Origin: Limibacterium fermenti
Lineage (GTDB): Bacteria > Bacteroidota > Bacteroidia > Bacteroidales > Dysgonomonadaceae
NCBI RefSeq assembly: GCF_041902845.1
Contig: NZ_CP159486.1
Location: forward strand, 3,720,001 to 3,784,000
Reading direction: 5' to 3'
Length of the DNA: 64,000 nucleotides
Positions within the stretch are counted from its first letter, which is position 1, and every line of letters begins with the position of its first letter. Below are positions 18,758 through 27,637 of this stretch, one piece after another. The notes below the pieces were generated by a model. It searched no databases. It had not been told where the DNA came from and worked only from the letters and a program-made list of their open reading frames with translations. Both the position numbers and the translations under genes were made by a program.

Positions 18758-20212
18758 ATGGGACAAAAAGCAGATATCGGACTTATCGGTCTTGCCGTCA
18801 TGGGCGAGAACCTTGTGCTGAACATGGAAAGTAAAGGGTATACGGTTGCGGTGTTCAACCGGACGGTCGAGAAGGTGGATCGGTTTATAAACGGCCGCGG
18901 AAAAGGAAAAAACTTTATCGGAACCCATTCGCTGGTGGAGGTGGTCGACTCATTGAGCCGTCCGCGAAAAGTAATGATGTTGGTAAAAGCCGGACAACCG
19001 GTTGATGGATTTATTGATCAACTCATCCCGCTTCTAGAGCCGGGAGATATCATTATCGACGGGGGTAACAGTCACTTCCCCGACACCATCCGCCGCACGG
19101 AATATGTGGAAAGCAAGGGATTGCTTTACATCGGCACCGGAGTATCGGGAGGAGAAGAAGGCGCATTGAAGGGCCCTTCCATGATGCCCGGCGGATCGCC
19201 CGAAGCATGGCCTCTCGTAAAAGAGATCTTCCAGTCCGTGGCCGCCAAAGTCGAAGACGGATCGCCCTGCTGCGACTGGGTCGGAGAAAATGGGGCCGGC
19301 CATTTCGTGAAGATGGTGCACAACGGCATCGAATACGGCGATATGCAAATCATCAACGAAGCGTATCATCTAATGAAAACATTGCTCGGCATGGATGCTT
19401 TTGAGCAACACGAAGTATTCAAAAAGTGGAACCGGGGCGTACTCGATTCTTATCTGATTGAAATCACGGCCGACATTCTCGGTTTTAAAGACGAAGACGG
19501 TAGTCCGATCGTAGAGAAAATCCTCGATACGGCCGGACAAAAAGGTACCGGCAAATGGACGGCGGTAACGGCGCTAGACCTGGGCATTCCGCTCACGCTC
19601 ATCGGAGAGTCGGTGTTCTCACGGTGCTTGTCAGCGCAAAAAGACTTACGCGAAAAAGCAGCAAAAGTCCTTACGGGCCCCACTCCTGCGTTTAAGGGCG
19701 ATAAAGAAGCGTTTATCAATGACCTCGAACAGGCGATATACGGAGCAAAAATCATTTCGTATGCGCAAGGATATGATTTGATGCGCGAAGCAGCCAAAGA
19801 ATACGGATGGCATCTGAACTACGGAGGCATTGCCCTGATGTGGCGCGGAGGATGCATCATTCGCTCGCGCTTCCTTGCCGATATCAAAAAGGCGTACGAT
19901 AAGGATCCCCAACTCGAAAATCTCTTGTTCGACCCATTCTTTAAAGATAGCGTCGAAGCCGCACAGGAGAGTTGGCGCCGGGTATGTGCCACAGCCTTGC
20001 AAAACGGCATCCCCGTACCGGCATTAACTTCGGCATTAACGTACTTCGACGGCTTTCGCAATGCACAGCTTCCGGCAAACTTGTTACAGGCGCAGCGCGA
20101 TTACTTCGGCGCCCATCAATACGAACGCATCGATAAACCCCGAGGGGAATTTTTCCATACCGATTGGACGGGACATGGTGGGAATACCGCTTCTACCACT
20201 TACGAAGTGTAA
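18758..20212 (+). CDS. gnd: 6-phosphogluconate dehydrogenase, decarboxylating
   Basis: 484 aa, the long bacterial form. It oxidises 6-phosphogluconate to ribulose 5-phosphate and CO2 with NADP. The Rossmann start GLIGLAVMGENLVLNME is at 8-24. The signatures GGNSHFPDTIRR, GTGVSGGEEGALKGPS and DTAGQKGTGKWT are all present, with the catalytic Lys in HFVKMVHNGIEYGD. The C-terminal tail is complete. In many Bacteroidota gnd is followed by zwf and pgl; here it is followed by a broken larA instead. It fits the sugar-acid theme of the upstream genes. Confidence 0.96.
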   Translation: MGQKADIGLIGLAVMGENLVLNMESKGYTVAVFNRTVEKVDRFINGRGKGKNFIGTHSLVEVVDSLSRPRKVMMLVKAGQPVDGFIDQLIPLLEPGDIIIDGGNSHFPDTIRRTEYVESKGLLYIGTGVSGGEEGALKGPSMMPGGSPEAWPLVKEIFQSVAAKVEDGSPCCDWVGENGAGHFVKMVHNGIEYGDMQIINEAYHLMKTLLGMDAFEQHEVFKKWNRGVLDSYLIEITADILGFKDEDGSPIVEKILDTAGQKGTGKWTAVTALDLGIPLTLIGESVFSRCLSAQKDLREKAAKVLTGPTPAFKGDKEAFINDLEQAIYGAKIISYAQGYDLMREAAKEYGWHLNYGGIALMWRGGCIIRSRFLADIKKAYDKDPQLENLLFDPFFKDSVEAAQESWRRVCATALQNGIPVPALTSALTYFDGFRNAQLPANLLQAQRDYFGAHQYERIDKPRGEFFHTDWTGHGGNTASTTYEV

Positions 20213-20272
20213 ATGGAGAAAAGCGGGGGGTAAATAGTATTGGGTGGTGAACAGTGAAGAGTAAACAGTGAA

Positions 20273-20577
20273 ATGATTTATTACGAAAACGGTTCGCCGG
20301 ATATGAATCTTTCCCGCGAAGACTTGAGAAAGGATTGTATGAAGCGTTAAGGAAATTGGGTGAACGGCAAAAGGTTCTTGCCGTTCCGTCCGATTATACC
20401 CGGCTGCCAAGCAAAGCTGGCGACCTCACCGAGATGACATGGGAATATTACGGAGATAAACTGACCGATATTCTACCCGCTTTAGGTACCCATACCCCGA
20501 TGACGGGTGAACAAATTTATGACATATCGAGTCCCGATATCAGTTTGTGGGCTTACAAAGAACGCTTTGAATATTAA
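20273..20577 (+). pseudogene. broken second larA (frameshift plus large internal deletion)
   Basis: The ATG at 20273 opens a typical LarA N-terminus (IYYENGSPDMN, SREDLRK). One G is then missing around 20332, which leads to an early TAA. In the neighbouring frame the family sequence continues (YEALRKLGERQKVLAVPSDY, then LTEMTWEYYGDKLTDILPAL, then GTHTPMTGEQI). It jumps straight to a LarA C-terminal tail (ISSPDISLWAYKERFEY). The intact larA at 15850 ends in the matching ISTPSAGLWTTKEKLNI. About 350 residues of the middle, with the catalytic lysine, are gone. Two separate lesions make expression of a working protein very unlikely. Confidence 0.85.
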
Positions 20578-20646
20578 ATAGCAGGACTTTTATCATTTAT
20601 TCCAGTCGAAAAATCATTTCTTCGGGATTCTCTCTCTGTTTTTTTC

Positions 20647-20654
20647 TATCTTTG
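20647..20654 (+). promoter_or_regulatory. -7 promoter element of the Gfo/DUF1080/GH78 unit
   Basis: TATCTTTG, 130 bases before the ATG at 20784. Confidence 0.5.
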
Positions 20655-20783
20655 TTTCCTAAACAATTTTAAAAGCGCGAGCGGTAAATACGTCATGCGC
20701 TCCTCGATAAAGCAAAGCGCAAACAACCTTGTTAAAGCGCGGGTTCGGATTGAGGATCAAATACGATAATTATACTGTTTATC

Positions 20784-22205
20784 ATGACAACAAGAAGAGA
20801 ATTTATCAGAAACGCGGCGTTCGCTTCGGCGGGATTGGCATTCGGAGGAATATCAACCAAGATGAACGCTGCAAGTTACAGCCGGATTGTAGACGCTAAC
20901 AGAAAAGTAAATCTGGCTTATATCGGCATTGGGAACCGGGGGTGGGAAATTATGAACGACCTCGACAATACCGGATTAGCCAACATTGTAGCGCTATGCG
21001 ATGTGGATATGGGCGCCGAGCATACGAAAAAAGCGTTAGCCAAACATCCCAAAGCGAAACGCTTCAAAGATTTCAGGGAAATGTTCGACAAAATCGGAAA
21101 CGAAATCGAAGCCGTGGCTATCGCGATACCCGACTTCGCGCACTTCCCCGCCGTAATGATGGCGCTGGCCGAGGGCAAACATGTGTATGTCGAAAAACCG
21201 ATGGCACGCACCTTCCACGAAGTCGAACTGATGATGAAAGCCGCCCGGAAATATCCCAATATCGTAACGCAAATGGGAAATCAGGGACATTCCGAAGCCA
21301 ATTACTTTCAATTCAAAGCATGGAAGGAAGCCGGAATCATCCAAGATGTAACCGCTATTACCGCCCACATGAACAACCCGCGCCGTTGGCACGGATGGGA
21401 CCCGAACATCAAGAAATTTCCCGCAGCGGAGACGATTCCCGGGACATTGGATTGGGACACTTGGCTATCGGCTCAATCTCATCATGACTATAACAAGGAT
21501 TTCCACTACGGCCAATGGCGTTGTTGGTATGACTTCGGCATGGGTGCGTTAGGCGATTGGGGAGCTCATATCCTCGACACGGCGCATGAGTTTCTCGACC
21601 TCGGCTTGCCGGAAGAAGTCAATCCGTTAAAATTATCCGGACACAACGATTATTTCTATCCGATGTCGAGTACCATCGAGTTTAAATTTCCTAAGCGTGG
21701 CAATATGCCGCCGGTAGTCATCACCTGGTATGACGGCCTCGACAATATCCCGGCCGTGCCCGAAGGATATGGCGTATCGGAAATCGATCCGAATATCCCG
21801 ACAGTAGCCGGACAAAAAATACAACCCGCGAAACTCAATCCGGGAAAAGAAATATATAGCAAGGAACTCACCTTTAAAGGAGGCTCGCACGGTAGCACCC
21901 TCAGTATTATTTCCGAAGAAAAAGCGAAGGAAATGGAACGAAAGCTTCCCGAAGTGCCTCAAAGCCCTTCCAACCACTTCGCCAATTTCCTGTTGGCCTG
22001 TCAGGGAAAAGAGAAAACCCGCTCGCCTTTCGAAATTGCAGGCCCGTTGAGCCAGGTTTTCTGTCTGGGAGTAGCGGCGCAGCGGTTGAACCGTAGAATT
22101 GTTTTCGATCGCGTAACAAAACGCGTCAAGAACGATGCCTTTGCCGATGCGTTTTTAACCGGAGCCCCCCCTCGTAAAGGCTGGGAAGATTTTTATAAAG
22201 TATGA
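20784..22205 (+). CDS. exported Gfo/Idh/MocA-family oxidoreductase
   Basis: 473 aa. The N-terminus TTRREFIRNAAFASAGLAFG is a twin-arginine signal, so the folded enzyme with its bound nucleotide is exported. The Rossmann domain (VNLAYIGIGNRGWEIMNDL, ALCDVD, EKPMARTFHEVELMM with the EKP motif) covers about 40-190. The C-terminal domain is the long bacterial type (DWGAHILDTAHEFLDLGLP). Periplasmic relatives oxidise or reduce sugar ring carbons, including 3-keto chemistry. The following double-DUF1080 protein is a natural partner. Confidence 0.88.
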   Translation: MTTRREFIRNAAFASAGLAFGGISTKMNAASYSRIVDANRKVNLAYIGIGNRGWEIMNDLDNTGLANIVALCDVDMGAEHTKKALAKHPKAKRFKDFREMFDKIGNEIEAVAIAIPDFAHFPAVMMALAEGKHVYVEKPMARTFHEVELMMKAARKYPNIVTQMGNQGHSEANYFQFKAWKEAGIIQDVTAITAHMNNPRRWHGWDPNIKKFPAAETIPGTLDWDTWLSAQSHHDYNKDFHYGQWRCWYDFGMGALGDWGAHILDTAHEFLDLGLPEEVNPLKLSGHNDYFYPMSSTIEFKFPKRGNMPPVVITWYDGLDNIPAVPEGYGVSEIDPNIPTVAGQKIQPAKLNPGKEIYSKELTFKGGSHGSTLSIISEEKAKEMERKLPEVPQSPSNHFANFLLACQGKEKTRSPFEIAGPLSQVFCLGVAAQRLNRRIVFDRVTKRVKNDAFADAFLTGAPPRKGWEDFYKV

Positions 22206-22214
22206 TGAAATCAG

Positions 22215-22269
22215 CAATTTGTAATTTGTAATTCATAATTCGTAATTTATAATTAGTAATCAGTAATTT
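22215..22269. repeat. seven tandem TAATTNN heptads
   Basis: TAATTTG, TAATTCA, TAATTCG, TAATTTA, TAATTAG, TAATCAG and TAATTTG follow each other between the oxidoreductase and DUF1080 genes. Confidence 0.75.
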
Positions 22270-22290
22270 GTGTTTAAATGTTTTAGTAAG

Positions 22291-23646
22291 ATGAAAAAGA
22301 ATACAATATTATTTTTAACGCTTATGGTCTCCTTATCGGCTTTCTCGCAAGAGCCGGAATGGCAAGACCTCTTTAATGGAAAAAACCTGAAAGGGTGGAC
22401 CAAACTGAACGGAGCCGCCGAATATAAAGTACAAGACCGGACAATTATCGGCATTTCGAAGATGAATACGCCCAATACTTTTTTGACGACCCAAAAGAAT
22501 TACGGGGATTTTATTCTCGAATTCGATTTTAAGGTGGATGACGGCCTGAACTCGGGCGTACAATTCCGCAGCCAAAGCCTCAAAGAGTATAACGACGGAC
22601 GGGTGCATGGTTATCAGTTCGAAATCGACCCTTCTCCCCGCGCCTGGACCGGCGGCGTATACGACGAAGCGCGTCGCGGATGGCTCTATCCGATGACCTA
22701 TAATTCTGCCGGACAAAAGGCTTTTAAGAATGGCGAATGGAACAAGGCGCGCATCGAAGCTATCGGAAACTCGATCCGCACATGGGTCAACGGTATTCCG
22801 TGTACCGACCTGCTCGACAACGTAACGCCATCCGGTTTTATCGCCTTGCAGGTACATGCTATCGGTGATAAAGCACAAGAAGGCAAAACAATTGCCTGGC
22901 GAAATATCCGCATCCTGACCGAAAACCTCCAAGCTTTCCGTACGCCGGCAAACGAGCAAGTATACCAGGTAAATTCTGTGGACAATACCATTTCCGAGAG
23001 AGAAGCGCGTGACGGCTGGAAACTACTTTGGGACGGCAAAACCACCAACGGGTGGCGCGGCGCCAAACTCGATGCATTCCCTCAAGAAGGATGGGTTATT
23101 GAAAACGGCATCCTGAAAGTATTGAAAAGCGGAGGAGCGGAATCGGCTAACGGCGGCGATATCGTAACGACCCGCCCTTATAAGAACTTTATTCTGACAG
23201 TGGATTTCAAGATCACAAAAGGTGCGAACAGCGGCGTCAAATACTTTGTCGATACCAATCTGAATAAAGGTCAAGGTTCGGCTATCGGCTGCGAATATCA
23301 AATACTCGATGACAACGTGCATCCCGATGCCAAACTGGGCGTGAACGGTAACCGGAAACTGGGTTCGCTCTATGACCTGATACCGGCGCCGGACAACAAG
23401 CCTTTCCGTCCCGGATTCTTCAACACGGCAACAATCGTTGTAAAGGGTAATCATGCGGAACATTGGCTCAATGGCGTGAAGATTATCGAATACGACCGTA
23501 ACAACCAAATGTGGAACGCGCTCGTAGACTATAGCAAATATAAAGATTGGCCCGATTTCGGTAACCTCGAAAGCGGTTTGCTCTTGTTGCAAGATCACGG
23601 CGACGAAGTTTGGTTTCAAAATATCAAAATAAAAGAATTGGATTAG
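22291..23646 (+). CDS. two-domain DUF1080 protein (3-keto-disaccharide hydrolase family)
   Basis: 451 aa from the ATG at 22291, chosen because it begins the signal peptide (MKKNTILFLTLMVSLSAFSQ); the GTG at 22270 adds a non-family extension. Two tandem DUF1080 sandwiches follow: about 20-210 (WQDLFNGKNLKGWTKLNGA, FKVDDGLNSGVQFRSQS) and about 235-450 (WKLLWDGKTTNGWRGAKL, FKITKGANSGVKYFVD). The family cleaves 3-keto-glycosides. Together with the Gfo/Idh/MocA enzyme just upstream it suggests an oxidise-then-cleave route for glycosides in the periplasm. Confidence 0.85.
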   Translation: MKKNTILFLTLMVSLSAFSQEPEWQDLFNGKNLKGWTKLNGAAEYKVQDRTIIGISKMNTPNTFLTTQKNYGDFILEFDFKVDDGLNSGVQFRSQSLKEYNDGRVHGYQFEIDPSPRAWTGGVYDEARRGWLYPMTYNSAGQKAFKNGEWNKARIEAIGNSIRTWVNGIPCTDLLDNVTPSGFIALQVHAIGDKAQEGKTIAWRNIRILTENLQAFRTPANEQVYQVNSVDNTISEREARDGWKLLWDGKTTNGWRGAKLDAFPQEGWVIENGILKVLKSGGAESANGGDIVTTRPYKNFILTVDFKITKGANSGVKYFVDTNLNKGQGSAIGCEYQILDDNVHPDAKLGVNGNRKLGSLYDLIPAPDNKPFRPGFFNTATIVVKGNHAEHWLNGVKIIEYDRNNQMWNALVDYSKYKDWPDFGNLESGLLLLQDHGDEVWFQNIKIKELD

Positions 23647-23702
23647 TCGATCAGAATTTTCTCTCGCAGGTCGGGACGGTGTTTAAAGTATAAGAAAGCC
23701 TC

Positions 23703-23730
23703 CGTCATTGCGGGCTTGACCCGCATCCCC
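23703..23730. repeat. REP-like palindromic unit
   Basis: CGTCATTGCGGGCTTGACCC and following bases, with GCGGG-CTTGA-CCCGC as a perfect five-bp hairpin. It shares its CGTCATT...GCTTGA...ATCCC frame with the paired copy at 26142-26225. Confidence 0.6.
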
Positions 23731-23830
23731 TAATGGAAAGGATGTATACTATATAGGGAGATTCCGCTTCAAGTGTGGAAAGACGGGTATTTGACACACG
23801 CTCGATCTGTGAAAGAATAATAGTAAAAAC

Positions 23831-26158
23831 ATGAAACGAACGGTATTCACTATCAGCTTTCTGTCTTTTGTTTCCACTCTTTTTTGTATCCTGGCACAAA
23901 ATAAGCCTTCCGGGCTGATGACAGACTTGTTGAAACACACCGGAACCGTATTCGTGGGAGGATATCCATCCTCCATCCCTCTTTGGCAACAAGAAAAAGC
24001 CATCGAACCGGCTAACAGCACTCGCATACATTCCTCCCGGCCGCTTTTCGGCTGGATCGTTCCGGACAATGGAAAAGGAACGCTGCAAACAGCCTACCGC
24101 ATTATTGTCTCCGACTCGCTACACCACGCCACCAAAGGTAGGGGTACCATTTGGGACAGCGGCACCGTCGCTTCGGATAAATCGGTTGCCGCTTCTTATC
24201 AAGGAGAAACCCTGCATCCGAATACCGTGTATTATTGGCGGGTAAAAACCGTTACCAACACCGGGGGTGAAAGCGAATGGTCGGACGTCGCCGCCTTCCG
24301 TACGGGCGATCAACTCCAGCCGTACCGTCATTCGGGCGAATTATTAGTCAAGGATGCCGACAAACCGCTCACTCAATCGGACCCCGACACCGGCATCCGG
24401 ATGTTTGACTTCGGGAAAGCAGCTTTCGGACAACTGCTTTTACAAGCCACCTCTCCCGAAGGAAATGACACTCTGATCATCCATATAGGTGAAAAACAAC
24501 AAGACGGACGCGTAGACACCCGCCCCGGCGGAACCATCCGTTACCAACAACACACGCTCGTCCTGATGAAAGGGACGCACTTTTACCGTATCAAAATACA
24601 TAAAGACAGGCGGAACACACTCGAAGCGGCGGTCAAAATGCCGTCGTATATCGGAGAAGTGATGCCTTTCCGGTATGCTGAAATCCGGAGCGAAAACCCG
24701 GAGGTAACCATTGGCGATGTGACGCGCGAAACGGTACAGTATCCATTTGACGATAACGAATCGTTTTTCCGATGCGACAACGACACGCTCAATCAATTGT
24801 GGAACCTTTGCAAACACACCATAAAAGCAACGTCTTTCACGGGAGTATATGTCGATGGAGATCGAGAACGCATTCCTTACGAAGCCGATATCCTGATCAA
24901 CCAACTGAGTCACTACGCCGTGGACAGGGATTATTCGCTGGCACGGCGATCGCTCGAATATATCCTCGAAAAGCCTACATGGCCTACCGAATGGATACTC
25001 CAAGCGATACTCATCGCCTGGAACGATTATCTCTATACGGGCGACGCACGTGCGCTGACTAAGAATTATGAGGTACTGAAGAGCCGGTCGCTGATGCAAC
25101 TCCAGACCGATAAAGGACTGGTATCCACCACTACGGGACTGCAAACGGCGGACTTCCTGCGTTCCATCCGTTTTCACGAGCCGGTGAAAGATATTGTCGA
25201 CTGGCCTCACGGCGAACGCGACGGATTCGTGTTTTGCGACCATAACACCGTTGTCAACGCATTCTATTACGAAGGTTTGAAAATAATGGAAAAGATTGCA
25301 TCCATCACCGGAAACACAGAAGACAAAGAACTGTTCGCCTCCGCCCACAAACGAGTCTATAAGGTTTTTAACGATACGTTTTTCAATGCAAAACGAAAAA
25401 TATATACCGACGGAGATACCACTTTGCACGCATCGCTACACAGCAACATGTTCGCATCCATCTTCGGCCTCGTCCCCACGAGATACCAACAATCCGTACA
25501 AAACTTTATCCGTTCGCGAGGAATGGCATGCAGCGTATATGGAGCGCAATTCCTGATGGAGGCGCTTTACGAAGGAGGAAACGGACGGTATGCCGAACAA
25601 TTGCTGGCATCGACAAGCGAACGGAGTTGGTATAATATGATCCGCTCGGGATCGACCGTCGCGCTGGAAGCATGGGACATCAAGTTTAAACCGAACCTCG
25701 ATTGGAATCATGCCTGGGGAGCCGTACCGGGAAATATTATCACCCGGTACCTGCTGGGAATAAAGCCTGTTACTGCGGGATTCGGGCATATCAGTATCCG
25801 CCCGCATATTTATACGTTATCGTCGGTCGAATCGGTAACGCCCACCATCCGCGGAAGGGTAACGATCAATTATAATAAAATTTCCCAAAACGAATATGTA
25901 TTGACAATCGGCATTCCGCCCAATATGCAAGCGGATGTTTATCTGCCGGTCGATAAAGGCTCGACTGTTCGCCAAGTCTTGTTGGAAGGGGCACCGCTTA
26001 AGGTGAAAAAACAAATGCATGAAGACGAGCATTTTCGGATAGGGACATTAACCGGGGGAAATTACGAATATCGGGTTTTCACAACAAGACAAAAGGTTTC
26101 GTGCAGTTCACCGCACAATTTAAGAAGCTGTTTCAAAAGACCGTCATTCCGCGCTTGA
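23831..26158 (+). CDS. GH78-like alpha-L-rhamnosidase
   Basis: 775 aa with a signal peptide (1-22). The N-terminal beta domain has NSTRIHSSRPLFGWIVPDNG, typical of GH78. The (alpha/alpha)6 barrel begins around 320 with YVDGDRERIPYEADILINQL and contains DWPHGERDG and SGSTVALEAWD, which hold the expected acidic catalytic residues. The C-terminal Greek-key domain ends near YEYRVF; the last 25 residues (TTRQKVSCSS onward) are unlike the family and run into an intergenic palindrome. The original stop codon may therefore have been lost. It is probably co-transcribed with the two upstream genes. Confidence 0.82.
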   Translation: MKRTVFTISFLSFVSTLFCILAQNKPSGLMTDLLKHTGTVFVGGYPSSIPLWQQEKAIEPANSTRIHSSRPLFGWIVPDNGKGTLQTAYRIIVSDSLHHATKGRGTIWDSGTVASDKSVAASYQGETLHPNTVYYWRVKTVTNTGGESEWSDVAAFRTGDQLQPYRHSGELLVKDADKPLTQSDPDTGIRMFDFGKAAFGQLLLQATSPEGNDTLIIHIGEKQQDGRVDTRPGGTIRYQQHTLVLMKGTHFYRIKIHKDRRNTLEAAVKMPSYIGEVMPFRYAEIRSENPEVTIGDVTRETVQYPFDDNESFFRCDNDTLNQLWNLCKHTIKATSFTGVYVDGDRERIPYEADILINQLSHYAVDRDYSLARRSLEYILEKPTWPTEWILQAILIAWNDYLYTGDARALTKNYEVLKSRSLMQLQTDKGLVSTTTGLQTADFLRSIRFHEPVKDIVDWPHGERDGFVFCDHNTVVNAFYYEGLKIMEKIASITGNTEDKELFASAHKRVYKVFNDTFFNAKRKIYTDGDTTLHASLHSNMFASIFGLVPTRYQQSVQNFIRSRGMACSVYGAQFLMEALYEGGNGRYAEQLLASTSERSWYNMIRSGSTVALEAWDIKFKPNLDWNHAWGAVPGNIITRYLLGIKPVTAGFGHISIRPHIYTLSSVESVTPTIRGRVTINYNKISQNEYVLTIGIPPNMQADVYLPVDKGSTVRQVLLEGAPLKVKKQMHEDEHFRIGTLTGGNYEYRVFTTRQKVSCSSPHNLRSCFKRPSFRA

Positions 26159-26225
26159 TGCGAAATCCCTGTAAATTACATTCGCTCCTTTCATCAAGGG
26201 ATTGCGGATTAAATCCACAATGACG
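26142..26225. repeat. paired REP-like inverted repeat behind the GH78 gene
   Basis: The left arm 26142-26170 (CGTCATTCCGCGCTTGATGC...) and right arm 26197-26225 (...AATCCACAATGACG) are imperfect inverted copies. They can fold into a long hairpin and may end the GH78 transcript. The GH78 stop codon (26156-26158) lies inside the left arm. It is related to the unit at 23703. Confidence 0.65.
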
Positions 26226-26366
26226 AACGCTTTTTGACACCGCTCCAAATGACCACAACTTGTAACCTTCTATATTGATTTGCCTGATGAAACAATCACA
26301 AATGTTTGTAGATTTGAAAGTAATAGGGTATTCTTGTGTAAAATGAATAGGCTATGCACAGTATGA

Positions 26367-27488
26367 TCACAATAGAAAATCTTCCATGTTATCCGGATGG
26401 ATAACGGTAAAAGTACTCCCTGAATAATTTTGTATAAATTGCTTCGGTATTTTATAGTTAGCAGAAGGATTCCATTTGAATTCAAATGCATGGATTTCTC
26501 CGTCCCCTTCCTCGATATAGTCGATTTCTTTTTGGTCTGTAGTTCGCCAAAACCAACAGTTGCGCCATCCCTTATCGTATTCCATTTTTTTCTGCCTTTC
26601 GGAAATAATATAGTTTTCCCATAGTGCACCGATGTCGGAGCGGTTTTCTGTCAATGAAAAATTGGCGATAATGGCATTGCGAATGCCATTATCGTAAAAA
26701 TAAATTTTCTTGCTGTTTTTAAGTTCATTTCGTAGGTTACGGCTAAATGAGCCTAAACGAAAAATGACATAACATTGCTCCAATAACACAACATACTTTT
26801 CTACTGTTTTGCTATCCAATCCGCAAAGTTGACCTAATTCAGCATAAGAAACCTGATTGCCTATTTGGAAAGCAATCGCTTGCAAAAGTTTCAGTAGTTT
26901 TTCAGGCTTCTTGATTTGCTCCCACATCAGAATGTCCTTGTACAAATAACTATCCGAAAGCTGTTTCAGAATCTCTTTTTCATGTCCCGGATTATTGACT
27001 ACATCAGGATAATATCCATATACCAAACGATGAGGCAACAGCCTTTTTTCATCTAACAACCCATGGTGCTGTACCATCTCGGAAAAAGAGATAGGGTACA
27101 TTTTGTATTTCCACTTTCTACCGGTAAGCGGTTCGTTCACTTCATTGGCTAAATCAAAAGAAGAGCTGCCGGTGGCGATCAGTTGTATCCCGGCTAATTC
27201 ATCGGTAATAAGTTTCAGCTTTAAGCCGATATCTTTGATTCGTTGAGCCTCGTCGATTACCACATATTTCTTATTTCCGAAAATATATTTCAAACGGGTC
27301 GCCGATATATTTTCAAAAAGGTTCTGTACATCCAATTCATCGCCATTGAGCCAAATCATTTCGTCAGAATCTTTAAAGAGTTCTTTTACCAAAGTCGTTT
27401 TTCCCACCTGACGGGCACCCATTAGTATGATTGCTTTACCCGTGTTTAATTTCTCACGGAGTGTATTTTCTAATATCCTATGTATCAT
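26367..27488 (-). CDS. AAA ATPase with DUF4143-type nuclease-like C-terminus
   Basis: 373 aa. The AAA_14 domain is N-terminal, with Walker A MGARQVGKTT at 23-32, Walker B YVVIDEAQRI near 90, and sensor segment LIATGSSSFDL near 120. A winged-helix stretch (NQVSYAELGQLCGLDSKTVE) follows. The C-terminal DUF4143 part contains KEIDYIEEGDGEIHAFEFKW, where D and ExK match a PD-(D/E)XK nuclease arrangement. Such stand-alone ATPases are abundant in Bacteroidota but have no settled role. It has its own TAnnTTTG promoter. Confidence 0.85.
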   Translation of the reverse strand: MIHRILENTLREKLNTGKAIILMGARQVGKTTLVKELFKDSDEMIWLNGDELDVQNLFENISATRLKYIFGNKKYVVIDEAQRIKDIGLKLKLITDELAGIQLIATGSSSFDLANEVNEPLTGRKWKYKMYPISFSEMVQHHGLLDEKRLLPHRLVYGYYPDVVNNPGHEKEILKQLSDSYLYKDILMWEQIKKPEKLLKLLQAIAFQIGNQVSYAELGQLCGLDSKTVEKYVVLLEQCYVIFRLGSFSRNLRNELKNSKKIYFYDNGIRNAIIANFSLTENRSDIGALWENYIISERQKKMEYDKGWRNCWFWRTTDQKEIDYIEEGDGEIHAFEFKWNPSANYKIPKQFIQNYSGSTFTVIHPDNMEDFLL

Positions 27489-27506
27489 AATAACTTTATT
27501 ATCCTA

Positions 27507-27514
27507 CAAATATA
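27507..27514 (-). promoter_or_regulatory. -7 promoter element of the ATPase at 27488
   Basis: The minus strand reads TATATTTG, 19 bases before the ATG. Confidence 0.5.
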
Positions 27515-27637
27515 TAATAAATTCGGATTTGAATCCGTGAAAAATACAATATTATTGGATTTGACATCAGGTCTTACAGAAAATAAATTGATAAAAGTGC
27601 TTGTTCGTCAACGTTGTACATAAACAATAGGAAGCAC

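Noticed and set aside
24440..25429. 329-codon minus-strand frame opposite the GH78 gene
   Set aside because: Antisense shadow of a well-supported glycosidase, with no recognisable domain or promoter.
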